Assembly: GCF_947259345.1 (NCBI RefSeq)
Contig: NZ_CAMYLS010000002.1
Location: 1 to 64,000 of the forward strand
From: an uncultured Maricaulis sp.
GTDB lineage: Bacteria > Pseudomonadota > Alphaproteobacteria > Caulobacterales > Maricaulaceae
Reading direction: 5' to 3'
Length of the DNA stretch: 64,000 nucleotides
Part shown: positions 8,204-16,106 of the stretch, piece by piece
Numbering within the stretch: the first letter of the stretch is position 1
How the letters are laid out: the number at the start of each line of letters is the position of its first letter
Translations under genes and position numbers: made by a program
Notes under the pieces: model-generated
Seen by the model: the letters and a program-made list of their open reading frames with translations, nothing else
The model's database searches: none
What the model was told of the DNA's origin: nothing

Positions 8204-8808
8204 TGTACACGCCCACACATTTCAAAATGGAAGACGAGAGCGAGATGCGGGCGGTGATGCGGTCGTATGATTTCGGTCTGCTCCTGATTCCGGGCGAGCC
8301 TGATCTGGCGGCCACGCATATTCCTTTCAAGCTGGCCGATGAACGCCTGGTCCTGATCGGTCATGTCGCCATGGCCAATCCGGCCTCCGCCGCGATCAAG
8401 GCGGGCAAGGAGGCGATGGTCGTTTTCACCGGTCCGCATGCCTATATCTCACCGACTTGGTATTCGCGGCCGCACGAGAATGTGCCGACCTGGAATTATG
8501 TCGCCGTGCATGCTTTCGGCTCGCTGGTGCCGCTTGAGGGCGTTGAGGCCGAACGGGCGCTGTCCTCGCAGATCGCCGATTTTGAAAGCGAGTGGCGGAT
8601 CACCCAGCTGGAAGAGAAACGCCGGGCCATGCTGGAAATGGCCATCCAGCCCTTCGAGCTCGAGATTGACCGCCTGGAGGGCAAGGCCAAGCTCTCCCAG
8701 AACAAGCCATTGGAGGAGCGTCTGCGCATCGCCCACGCCCTCAATGAACGCGGCGAACATGCCGTCGCCTACCACATGATCGAGGACGAGGCGGAAGAGG
8801 ATGACTAG
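8203..8808 (+). CDS. PaiB-family FMN-binding protein (201 aa)
   Basis: PaiB hallmarks are present: the MYTPTHF opening, ATHIPFKL, IGHVAMANPASA, FTGPHAYISPTWY, VPTWNYVAVHAFG, and the KAKLSQNKP motif near residue 165. Members adopt the pyridoxamine-phosphate-oxidase split barrel and bind FMN. PaiB was named as a negative regulator of protease and sporulation genes in Bacillus, but no DNA-binding domain is evident here and a flavin- or haem-linked enzymatic role is equally possible. The length is usual for the family. It is translationally coupled to the membrane protein upstream (1-bp overlap). Confidence 0.88.
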   Translation: MYTPTHFKMEDESEMRAVMRSYDFGLLLIPGEPDLAATHIPFKLADERLVLIGHVAMANPASAAIKAGKEAMVVFTGPHAYISPTWYSRPHENVPTWNYVAVHAFGSLVPLEGVEAERALSSQIADFESEWRITQLEEKRRAMLEMAIQPFELEIDRLEGKAKLSQNKPLEERLRIAHALNERGEHAVAYHMIEDEAEEDD

Positions 8809-8880
8809 TCCCGCGCCCCGCCCTCATCAGATGACTACGTCGATAAAGGGAACCACCCCGCCAAGGGAAAGGAAGTGACC

Positions 8881-10086
8881 ATGACAGAAGCTTATATCTT
8901 CGACGCCACGCGCACGCCGCGCGGCAAGAAAAAGAATGGAGCGCTCAACGAGATCACCGCGCTGCAGCTGGCCACCCAGCAGCTCGCCGCGATCCGTGAC
9001 CGCAATAATCTCGACACCGCGCTCGTCGATGACGTGATCATGGGGGTCGTCTCGCCGGTTGGTGAGCAGGGCGCCAATATTTCGCGCTCGGCCGTGATCA
9101 ATGCCGGCTATGCCGAGACCACGGGCGGTTATCAGCTCAATCGTTTCTGCGCCTCCGGCCTGGAAGCGGTCAATGTCGCAGCCGCCAAGGTGATGTCCGG
9201 CGAGGCCGATTTCGCAATCGGCGGCGGCGTGGAAGCCATGTCGCGAGTACCGATGGGCTCCGATGGCGGTGCCATGGGTGTCGATCCGGAAATTTCCTTC
9301 GACCATTACATCGTGCCGCAGGGCGTCTCTGCCGACCTGATCGCCACCAAATACGGCTTCTCGCGCGACGATGTCGACGCCTATGCCGTGGAAAGCCAGA
9401 AGCGTGCGGCGCGGGCCTGGGAAGAGGGCCGCTTCGCCAAGTCGGTCGTTTCCGTGAAGGACCAGCTGGGCACGACCATTCTCGACCATGACGAGCACAT
9501 GCGTCCGGGCACCGACATGCAGGGCCTCGGCTCGCTGAAATCGGCCTTCAAGGACATGTCCGACTTTGTCGGCTTTGAAGCGGTGGCCACCCAGCGCTAT
9601 CCGGAAGTCGAATATCTCAACTGGGTCCATACCGGCGGCAACTCCTCCGGCATCGTGGACGGCTCGGCCATGGTCCTGGTCGGATCGAAAGAGGCGGGCG
9701 AGCGTGCCGGTCTCAAGCCGCGGGCGCGGATCCGCTCCATGGCCTCGATCGGTTCGGAACCGACCATCATGCTGACCGGCCCGGTCCCGGTCACCGCCAA
9801 GGCCCTGAAAAAGGCCGGCATGGAAGCAGGCGATATCGATTTGTGGGAGCTCAACGAGGCTTTCGCCGCCGTCGTGCTGCGCCTGATGCAGGCCTACAAC
9901 ATCGACCACGACATCATGAATGTGAATGGCGGCGCCATCGCCATGGGTCACCCGCTGGGCGCCACCGGCGCGATGATCCTGGGCACCGTCCTCGACGAAC
10001 TGGAGCGCACGGGCAAGCAAACCGCCCTGACCACGCTCTGCGTCGGCGGCGGCATGGGCACCGCGACCATCATCGAGCGGGTCTAG
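8881..10086 (+). CDS. Acetyl-CoA C-acyltransferase (FadA-type thiolase)
   Basis: This enzyme cleaves 3-ketoacyl-CoA with CoA, the last step of beta-oxidation. The nucleophile is Cys90 in [12 protein letters not shown]. The C-terminal catalytic pair is seen in [15 protein letters not shown] (His) and TLCVGGGMG (Cys). Length (401 aa) matches the family. An in-frame GTG at 8875 exists, but AAGGAA at 8868-8873 is correctly spaced only for the ATG at 8881. The gene begins an apparent operon with a small membrane protein (2-bp gap) and the multifunctional enoyl-CoA hydratase/3-hydroxyacyl-CoA dehydrogenase gene. Together they supply a complete hydratase, dehydrogenase and thiolase set. Confidence 0.95.
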   Translation: MTEAYIFDATRTPRGKKKNGALNEITALQLATQQLAAIRDRNNLDTALVDDVIMGVVSPVGEQGANISRSAVINAGYAETTGGYQLNRFCASGLEAVNVAAAKVMSGEADFAIGGGVEAMSRVPMGSDGGAMGVDPEISFDHYIVPQGVSADLIATKYGFSRDDVDAYAVESQKRAARAWEEGRFAKSVVSVKDQLGTTILDHDEHMRPGTDMQGLGSLKSAFKDMSDFVGFEAVATQRYPEVEYLNWVHTGGNSSGIVDGSAMVLVGSKEAGERAGLKPRARIRSMASIGSEPTIMLTGPVPVTAKALKKAGMEAGDIDLWELNEAFAAVVLRLMQAYNIDHDIMNVNGGAIAMGHPLGATGAMILGTVLDELERTGKQTALTTLCVGGGMGTATIIERV

Positions 10087-10088
10087 CC

Positions 10089-10346
10089 ATGAGCGACGAC
10101 CCGAACGACAAGCCGCAAGGCGAAGCCAATATTCTCAAGCTGGGCCTGCCCCTGGGATTGCCGGTCGGCATCGCCCTGGGTGTCTCCATGGGCGTGGCGC
10201 TGGATAATTTCGCCCTGGGCCTGTCGATGGGCGTCGCCTTTGCTGTCTCCATGTCGCTCGCCTTCGGCGCTGCCAAGGCGAAAGAACTCAAGAAAAAGCA
10301 GGACGCCGCCGACACTGGCGACGCGTCCGAAGAGGAGAAATCCTGA
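10089..10346 (+). CDS. Small glycine-rich membrane protein within the beta-oxidation operon (85 aa)
   Basis: The gene sits 2 bp after the thiolase stop and overlaps the next start by one base (TGATG). After a short hydrophilic N-terminus come two similar hydrophobic halves rich in Gly, Ala, Leu and Met (GLPLGLPVGIALGVSMGVAL and FALGLSMGVAFAVSMSLAFG), joined by a DN turn. They would form a tightly packed helical hairpin with glycine-zipper spacing. The tail is charged (KAKELKKKQD, then acidic). The two halves look like an internal duplication. No function is known to me. Possibly it anchors the soluble enzymes to the membrane, which is speculation. Confidence 0.7.
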   Translation: MSDDPNDKPQGEANILKLGLPLGLPVGIALGVSMGVALDNFALGLSMGVAFAVSMSLAFGAAKAKELKKKQDAADTGDASEEEKS

Positions 10347-12562
10347 TGTCTTTGAAAAACTTCACACTCGAAATCGATCAAGACGGCATTGCCCTGGTCA
10401 CCTTTGACAGCCCGGGCAAGTCGATGAATGTCATCTCGGCCGAGGTCATGGATGACTTCGACGCGCTGACCGACAAGATCATTTCTGACGATGCCATCAA
10501 GGGCGTGGTCATCACCTCGGGCAAGAAGGCGTTTTGCGCCGGGGCCGATCTGTCGGAACTGGGCAGCTCGTCCTCCGAACTGGCCAAGCTGCCGGAAGAG
10601 GACATGAAGACGAAGCTGTTCGAGCAGTGCTTCCGTCTCAACAAGACCTTCCGCGCCCTGGAGACCTGCGGCAAGCCGATAGCCGCGGCGATCAACGGCC
10701 TCGCCCTGGGCGGCGGCTTCGAGATCGCCCTGGCCTGTCATTACCGGGTCATGCCGTCGGACAATCCCTCCGCCAAGCTCGGCCTGCCCGAAGCCATGGT
10801 CGGCGTTTTGCCCGGCGGTGGCGGCACCCAGCGTCTGCCGCGCCTGGTCGGACTGATGAATGCCGCGCCGATCCTCTTGCAGGGCAAGCAGCTCGACGCT
10901 GCAACCGCACAGCAGCAGGGCATTGTTGATGCCCTGGCCCCGCTCGACGAGCTGGTGGCCAAGGCCAAGGGCCTGGTCAAGGAAGACCCCAAGGGTGCCA
11001 AACAGCCTTGGGATGGCGACAAGTTCCGCTTCCCGGGCGGTGGTCCCTACCATCCCGCCGGTGGCCAGATGTTTGGCGCCGCCTCGCCCATGCTGCGCAA
11101 GACCAGCTATGGCAATTACCCGGCCCAGCGTTACATCCTGTCCTGCGTCTATGAAGGCAGCCAGGTCAATATGGATCAGGCGATCCGCATCGAGAGCCGG
11201 TATTTTACCAAGCTTCTGCTGCGCCCGGAAAGCCGCAACATGATCCGCTCGATCTTCCTGTCCAAGCAGGACCTGGACAAGGGCGGACGCCGTCCGGCCG
11301 GTCAGGACAAGGGCGAGATCAACAAGATCGCCATCATCGGGGCCGGCTTCATGGGTGCGGGCATTGCCACGGTCTCGGCCCAGGCCGGGATCGAGATTGT
11401 TCTCATCGATGCCACGCAAGAGGGCGCCGACAAGGGCAAGACGCATTGCACCGACCACTTCGCCAAGGGCGTCGCCCGCGGCAAGCTGAGCGAAGAGAAG
11501 GCGGCCAAGCTGGGCGCCCTGATCACGCCGACCACGGATTATACCCTTATCAAGGACGTCGATCTGGTCGTCGAGGCGGTGTTCGAAAATTCCGAACTCA
11601 AGGCCAAGATCACCAAGATGGCGGAAGAGCAGATCGGCACCACGGCGGTGTTCGGCTCGAACACCTCCTCCATCCCGATCACCGATCTGGCCAAGGCGTC
11701 GGCCCGTCCGGACAATTTCATCGGCATCCACTTCTTCTCGCCGGTCGAGAAGATGAATCTGGTCGAGATCATCATGGGTGAGAAGACGGGCGATTATGCC
11801 CTCTCGCGCACGATCGACTTCGTCACCAAGATCAAGAAGACGCCGATCGTCGTCTCCGACACGCGCGGCTTCTACGCCAATCGCTGCGTGATGCGCTATA
11901 TCGGTGAGGGCATGAACCTCCTTGCCGAGGGCGTGAAGCCGGCCCTGATCGAGAATGCCGCCAGGATGGCCGGCATGCCGGTTGGCCCGCTGTCGCTTCA
12001 GGACGAAGTGGCGCTGGATCTCGGCGTGAAGCTGATCAAGCAGACCAAGGCCGATCTGGGTGACGCGCACAAGCCGTCCAAGACCGAGCCGATCCTGTTC
12101 AAGATGGTCGAGGAATATGAGCGCTTCGGTCGCAAGAATGCCAAGGGCTTCTACGACTACCCGGCCGAAAAGGGTCAGCCCAAGCGTCTCTGGCCGGAGC
12201 TGGAGCAGTTCGCGCCCGGCGGCCAATATGCCGACGAGCAGCCCAGCGCCGACGAGATCAAGGACCGCATCCTCTACGCCCAGGCGCTGGAAGCGGCGCG
12301 TTGCATGGGTGAGGACATCGTCCAGGATCCGCGTGAGGCTGATGTCGGCTCGATCCTCGGTTGGGGTTTCGCGCCCTATACCGGCGGCACGCTGTCCTAC
12401 ATCGACACCATCGGCGCCAAGGCCTTCGTGGCCCGCGCCAAGGAACTGGAAACCGCCTATGGCGACCAGTTCGCGGTGCCGGACCTCCTCGTCGAAATGG
12501 CCGAGAAGGGCGAGACCTTCTACGGCCGCTTCGGCGCTCCGGCGGCAGTGGCGGCGGAGTAA
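10346..12562 (+). CDS. FadB/FadJ-type enoyl-CoA hydratase/3-hydroxyacyl-CoA dehydrogenase (738 aa)
   Basis: This is the bifunctional alpha subunit of beta-oxidation. The N-terminal crotonase domain (about 1-200) has KAFCAGADLSEL for the oxyanion hole and catalytic Glu126 (GGGFEIALAC) and Glu149 (LGLPEAMVG). The dehydrogenase domain starts near residue 325 with the NAD-binding IAIIGAGFMGAGI and carries catalytic His462 in IGIHFFSPVEKMNL. C-terminal 3HCDH helices include GFYANRCVMRYIGEGMNLL. The length fits single-chain FadB/FadJ enzymes whose thiolase partner is encoded separately, here two genes upstream. TGATG overlap with the small membrane protein indicates coupling. A clear terminator follows at 12593. 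Confidence 0.95.
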   Translation: MSLKNFTLEIDQDGIALVTFDSPGKSMNVISAEVMDDFDALTDKIISDDAIKGVVITSGKKAFCAGADLSELGSSSSELAKLPEEDMKTKLFEQCFRLNKTFRALETCGKPIAAAINGLALGGGFEIALACHYRVMPSDNPSAKLGLPEAMVGVLPGGGGTQRLPRLVGLMNAAPILLQGKQLDAATAQQQGIVDALAPLDELVAKAKGLVKEDPKGAKQPWDGDKFRFPGGGPYHPAGGQMFGAASPMLRKTSYGNYPAQRYILSCVYEGSQVNMDQAIRIESRYFTKLLLRPESRNMIRSIFLSKQDLDKGGRRPAGQDKGEINKIAIIGAGFMGAGIATVSAQAGIEIVLIDATQEGADKGKTHCTDHFAKGVARGKLSEEKAAKLGALITPTTDYTLIKDVDLVVEAVFENSELKAKITKMAEEQIGTTAVFGSNTSSIPITDLAKASARPDNFIGIHFFSPVEKMNLVEIIMGEKTGDYALSRTIDFVTKIKKTPIVVSDTRGFYANRCVMRYIGEGMNLLAEGVKPALIENAARMAGMPVGPLSLQDEVALDLGVKLIKQTKADLGDAHKPSKTEPILFKMVEEYERFGRKNAKGFYDYPAEKGQPKRLWPELEQFAPGGQYADEQPSADEIKDRILYAQALEAARCMGEDIVQDPREADVGSILGWGFAPYTGGTLSYIDTIGAKAFVARAKELETAYGDQFAVPDLLVEMAEKGETFYGRFGAPAAVAAE

Positions 12563-12592
12563 TCCGCCTCACGCCTCACGGCGACTGCAAGA

Positions 12593-12624
12593 AACCGGCG
12601 CGGCACTGTTCGCGCCGGTTTTTT
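12593..12624 (+). terminator. Rho-independent terminator of the beta-oxidation operon
   Basis: A perfect 10-bp GC-rich stem, AACCGGCGCG with CGCGCCGGTT, encloses an 8-nt loop and runs straight into a T-tract. It lies 30 bp after the multifunctional enzyme's stop codon. It is the clearest terminator in the window and isolates the next 800 bp transcriptionally. Confidence 0.9.
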
Positions 12625-12683
12625 CTTGTCCGCACCTGCGCTAATCAGGGCGTGAAATCAGGCTGTTGAAAGTTTTCACCAGC

Positions 12684-12734
12684 TTTTCCACGGAAAGTGG
12701 AAGGTTTTCCACCAAGTCCGGCGACTTGTCCACG
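12684..12734 (+). promoter_or_regulatory. Cluster of three relaxed DnaA-box-like nonamers
   Basis: TTTTCCACG (12684), TTTTCCACC (12705) and TTGTCCACG (12726) each differ from TTATCCACA at two positions and are spaced 21 bp apart in the same orientation. A GTGGAA between the first two can also pair with TTCCAC, so part of the pattern may be a hairpin. Binding is unproven. Confidence 0.3.
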
Positions 12735-12806
12735 AAAACGCATTTTCCGTGCGTTGCAGAGGCGGGTCCGGCCTGCTCTACTTCAATCATCGACAGCGAC
12801 CGAAGT

Positions 12807-13000
12807 GGTCCGAAAGGACCGGGGATCGCCGGAGAGGTGGCTCGAAGGAGCAGGTTCGCAAGGACCGGTTCCGGACAGCAGGCCGGAAGAAAAGGACCCG
12901 CAAGGGGCCCGAAATTCAGGTCAGGTTCCAAGGCAAGGGTCTGCAAGGACCGGCGCGGAGGGCTCGCCGAACCGGAGGGACTGAACCGACCGCAAGGCCG
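12807..13000 (+). ncRNA. Candidate structured RNA with serial tetraloop hairpins
   Basis: Six short hairpins follow one another on the plus strand. Stem/loop/stem are: GGTCC-GAAA-GGACC (12807), GCTC-GAAG-GAGC (12840), GGTTC-GCAA-GGACC (12853), GGACCC-GCAA-GGGGCC (12894, one mismatch), GGTCT-GCAA-GGACC (12938) and CGACC-GCAA-GGCCG (12988, one mismatch). Five loops are GNRA tetraloops, and the loop plus 3' strand GCAAGGACC recurs. Compensating changes in the 5' strands (GGTCC, GGTTC, GGTCT, all pairing with GGACC) suggest selection on structure. No credible protein is encoded. The region follows a strong terminator, so it would need its own promoter, which I could not identify. Confidence 0.45.
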
Positions 13001-13438
13001 GGGACCAGGCCGCCAAGATGCCAGCGCTGCCTCACCGCGGTGCTGCCCTGATCGAAAGAAAGGGGACGCTGAAGGGAGAGGTGTCAAAACCCGACCCGGA
13101 CGCAACACGGCCGCCCGCCTCCTCACCTCTTGCCAGGTCAGGGACGGGCGGTTGGTGCGTTTGGGGTTTGGGCGACACGCGCATTCGCGCCCGCCGGGGC
13201 GCGGTCAGGTCACTCCCCTTGGAATCATCAGCGAAAATTCGCCCAATTCTCCTGAAACGCGAATATTGTGTTCGTCATCCTCCACAACCGATGTGGTAAG
13301 GTGTTGAGATTTCCGCCAAAACACGCTTGGCGCGATTATTGAACAAGATGTTAATCAAATATGAGATGCGTTAACGCTGTTCATCGGCAGAATGCGGGGC
13401 GAGGTTAAATTGCCTCGGCGCACAAGGTTTCTGGACCC
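13001..13438. other. Intergenic region, no identified gene
   Basis: The first 250 bp continue the GC-rich character of the hairpin region. The last 120 bp are AT-richer and contain GTTAAT (13350) and GTTAAC (13370), whose spacing does not fit a CtrA site. A TTGAAC/TATGAG pair (13339-13365) with a 15-bp spacer is a poor promoter match. A long plus-strand frame crossing the region (12666-13307) lacks protein-like composition. Confidence 0.4.
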
Positions 13439-13663
13439 ATGTTTCTCTCGGGATCACATCGCTGGCAGCTAACGACGTGGACCAGCTATGCACGGTCCAT
13501 CGCGCTCGTTTGCTGGGCGGCGGCGGTTCTGATGACCGGCGTCATGGGCTGGTCCGCCTGGTCGGCCTTTGATACCGCCGCGGAGAATGTCGACCGCGTT
13601 GTGGCGCGTCACGAAGCGGGCATCGTCGTCAAGGTGCGCGAGATCTACAGCGCCCGGCGCTGA
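13439..13663 (+). CDS. Small single-pass membrane protein (74 aa)
   Basis: ATG start with a weak AAGG 11 nt upstream. The protein has a hydrophilic N-terminus (MFLSGSHRWQLTTWTSYARS), one transmembrane helix (IALVCWAAAVLMTGVMGW), and a short extracytoplasmic segment with helical, charged residues (ENVDRVVARHEAGIVVKVRE). No family is recognised. It stands alone between the unassigned intergenic region and the GST-like gene. Codon usage is compatible with a real gene. Confidence 0.5.
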   Translation: MFLSGSHRWQLTTWTSYARSIALVCWAAAVLMTGVMGWSAWSAFDTAAENVDRVVARHEAGIVVKVREIYSARR

Positions 13664-13735
13664 TCACCGCGCCGTAATTTCACGCTTTTCGTCACCGCAA
13701 ACCTCGTTAGGCTCGGCCGCAACGAGGAGAGTGCT

Positions 13736-14851
13736 TTGACCTACACCCTGATCGGAGCGCCGGTATCGCTTTATACCGGCAAGGTGCGCGGATATCTGCG
13801 CTGGAAGAATGTCGCCTTCACCGAGCGCCTGTCGACGCGTGAGGTCTACAAGGCTGACATCCTGCCGCGTGTCGGCTGGTCGGTCATTCCGGTTGTCATC
13901 CATCATGATGACAGCGAGCTGGGTGAGACGCTGCAGGACACGACCGAGATCATCGATCATGTCGAGGCCCGTGAACCCGGCCCGTCCATCTATCCTGACA
14001 CGCCGCGGCAGCGTCTGGCTTCGCTCATCCTGGAGCTATTCGGCGATGAGTGGCTGGTGATCCCGGCCATGCATTACCGCTGGGCCTATAATCGCGATTT
14101 CGCGCAGCAGGAATTCGGCGCCAGCAGCCATCCCCATCTCGCACCGGAGGAACAATTCGCCGCGGCCGAGAAGGCCGTCGGCTTTTTCTCCGGCTCGGTC
14201 GGTGGTTTGGGCGTCAATCCGGACAGTGTTGCCGCGATCGAGGCTGCTTATGAGGACTTCCTCGGCGTCTTTGACGCGCATCTGGCCGAACAGCCCTTCC
14301 TCTTCGGCGGCCGACCATCTATTGCCGACTATGGTCTGCTTGGCCCGCTCTATGCGCATTTGCTGCGCGATCCCAAATCGGGCGAGCTGATGCGGCGGCT
14401 GGCGCCGCGTGTTGCCGCCTGGGCGGAATACACGCATGCGCCGCAGCATTGCCTGGCCGGCGACTTCCTTGAGGGGGATGAAATTCCGGTTGGCGTCATG
14501 GAAATGCTGCAGCGTTTTGCTGCGCAGCAATGGCCGGTCCTGAAAGCCACCAGCGAGGCCCTCAAGGCCTGGTCGAGCGAGCAGGCGCCCGGGTCTGAAA
14601 TCCCGCGTATACTGGGCTTTCACAAGGTTGAACTGGGGCATGGCGGTGCGACGGTGACCACCGACCGCGCCATCATCCCCTACGCGCTCTGGATGCTCCA
14701 GCGCGTCACGGATTATCGTGAAGGCCTGGCTGGTGAGGCGCGACAGTCTGTGGATGAAATGCTGCGCAGCATTGGTGCCGCGGATCTCATTGATTTCCGG
14801 CTGCCAGTGCGCCTCCAGCGGCGCAATTTCAAGCTCGCCCTCGCGGACTGA
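13736..14851 (+). CDS. Glutathione S-transferase-family protein (371 aa)
   Basis: The N-terminus (TYTLIGAPVSLYTGKVRGYL) is a thioredoxin-like GST fold that lacks the CxxC of glutaredoxins. The C-terminal helical domain includes FLFGGRPSIADYGLLGPLYA (about 190-210), the GST_C N-capping region. At 371 residues the protein is much longer than a typical 200-230-residue GST. The extra C-terminal 130 residues resemble large GST-like proteins of alphaproteobacteria with unknown substrates. The start is a TTG supported by a GAGGAGA Shine-Dalgarno 6 nt upstream, with no in-frame ATG nearby. Confidence 0.75.
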   Translation: MTYTLIGAPVSLYTGKVRGYLRWKNVAFTERLSTREVYKADILPRVGWSVIPVVIHHDDSELGETLQDTTEIIDHVEAREPGPSIYPDTPRQRLASLILELFGDEWLVIPAMHYRWAYNRDFAQQEFGASSHPHLAPEEQFAAAEKAVGFFSGSVGGLGVNPDSVAAIEAAYEDFLGVFDAHLAEQPFLFGGRPSIADYGLLGPLYAHLLRDPKSGELMRRLAPRVAAWAEYTHAPQHCLAGDFLEGDEIPVGVMEMLQRFAAQQWPVLKATSEALKAWSSEQAPGSEIPRILGFHKVELGHGGATVTTDRAIIPYALWMLQRVTDYREGLAGEARQSVDEMLRSIGAADLIDFRLPVRLQRRNFKLALAD

Positions 14852-14918
14852 TCACAAAGATGTTGGGCGCAGCATTCCGGTGCGCGGTCTAACCTTGCCG
14901 CTGGCACGGGAGGACATC

Positions 14919-15995
14919 ATGCGCACACTTATATCCCGCTTTCGGACCGGGCTTGTTATTGCGGTATCGGGGCTGCTCGCGACCACGGCCGTTGATGCGG
15001 AGATCCCGCCCGACATGCAGGCCGCCTTGCAGGCCGGTGATGCCAGCGCGCTGGCAGCCATACTGGAGGCCGGCGCCGACCCCGACGCGCGAGCGGAGAC
15101 GGGGCTGGAGGCGACCGCCTTGATGCTGGCCGCGTCCAATCCGGACCCGGCTCTTGCAAGAATGCTTATCGCCGCTGGCGCGCAAGTCGATACGCCGGAC
15201 TCGGCCGGTGATCCGGCGATCAACTGGGCCGCCTATTATGGCCATGCCGCGGTTGTGGCCGAGCTGTTCCGGGCCGGTGCGAGCGGCGAACAGGTCGGTC
15301 ATGGTACGGTCGCTGAAATCGCCATCCGCCGCGGTCATCAGGACGTGCTTGCCCTCGCGCTTGACGCGACAGCGCAGGATCCGCAAAGGCCGGGGCCGCT
15401 AAGGTCGGCCGCCCATGCGGCCCTGGAGGCCGCCCTGCTCGGCAATGAGCGCGAGCTATTCCTGTCCCTGCTCGCACTGACGGAGGTCAACGCGGTCACC
15501 GATTGGGCCGGGCGGCCAATTCTTCACACGGCCGCGCGGGTTGGTCACGAGGCTGGATTGGACGTCCTGATAGAGGCCGGGGCCGAGATTGATGCGGTTG
15601 ACGCGATCGGCTTCACCGCGCTCTTCGAAGCGGCGCGTGAGGGACATGGAGCGGCGGTGGGCCGCCTCCTTCGTGCAGGGGCTGACCCCGATCATGTCGC
15701 CGGGGAAAACGGCATGGCGCTGACCGCGACCCATGTGGCGGCGATCGCCGGCCATGTCGATATCATTGCGGCGCTGGCCGCTGCCGGGGCGAATCCTGAT
15801 GTCCAGGATGTCGCGGGTGCGACGCCGCTTTACTGGGCGGCCTTCGAGGGGCAGCGGGAGGCCGTGCTTGCCCTCCTCGATGCCGGCGCGGATAGCGACA
15901 TCCGCCCCGACGGCACGCCGGACTTTCATGCGGTTGCGGAGATGCTGGATTGGCCGGATGTGGCGGCACGACTTGGCCCGCGCGCGGCAGATTGA
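14919..15995 (+). CDS. Secreted ankyrin-repeat protein (358 aa)
   Basis: A signal peptide (basic MRTLISRFRTG, then hydrophobic LVIAVSGLLATTAVDAE) directs export. The mature part is built of ankyrin repeats with the signatures ATALMLAASNPDPALARMLI, GRPILHTAARVGHEAGLDVL, GFTALFEAAREGHGAAVGRL, TATHVAAIAGHVDIIAALA and ATPLYWAAFEGQREAVLALL. The repeated endings AGADPD, AGAEID, AGANPD and AGADSD mark the turns. It likely acts as a periplasmic protein-binding scaffold, but its partner is unknown. GGGAGG precedes the ATG by 5 nt. A longer upstream frame overlaps the GST-like gene and was not used. Confidence 0.82.
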   Translation: MRTLISRFRTGLVIAVSGLLATTAVDAEIPPDMQAALQAGDASALAAILEAGADPDARAETGLEATALMLAASNPDPALARMLIAAGAQVDTPDSAGDPAINWAAYYGHAAVVAELFRAGASGEQVGHGTVAEIAIRRGHQDVLALALDATAQDPQRPGPLRSAAHAALEAALLGNERELFLSLLALTEVNAVTDWAGRPILHTAARVGHEAGLDVLIEAGAEIDAVDAIGFTALFEAAREGHGAAVGRLLRAGADPDHVAGENGMALTATHVAAIAGHVDIIAALAAAGANPDVQDVAGATPLYWAAFEGQREAVLALLDAGADSDIRPDGTPDFHAVAEMLDWPDVAARLGPRAAD

Positions 15996-16106
15996 TCCGC
16001 CCGGTCAACAGGGCGTCGCGGGACCTCATTGAAATGCCCATAGGAATGGTGCGCGCTTTAAGATAAATAAGCTGCAACGAGCGCGTCTCTTTCTGCTGGG
16101 GAATAA

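Noticed and set aside
10070-12226. 718-codon open frame on the minus strand opposite the FadB/J-type gene
   Set aside because: Antisense shadow: the plus strand carries complete catalytic motifs, and the antisense protein is rich in low-complexity His/Gly/Leu patterns.
12666-13307. 213-codon plus-strand frame across the intergenic hairpin region
   Set aside because: Composition is Arg/Gly/Ser/Pro-rich without secondary-structure pattern, and the sequence is better explained by RNA hairpins. No Shine-Dalgarno sequence.
13350-13375. CtrA-like GTTAAT/GTTAAC pair before the small membrane protein gene
   Set aside because: The spacing between the halves is 16 bp, not the 7 bp of a CtrA site.
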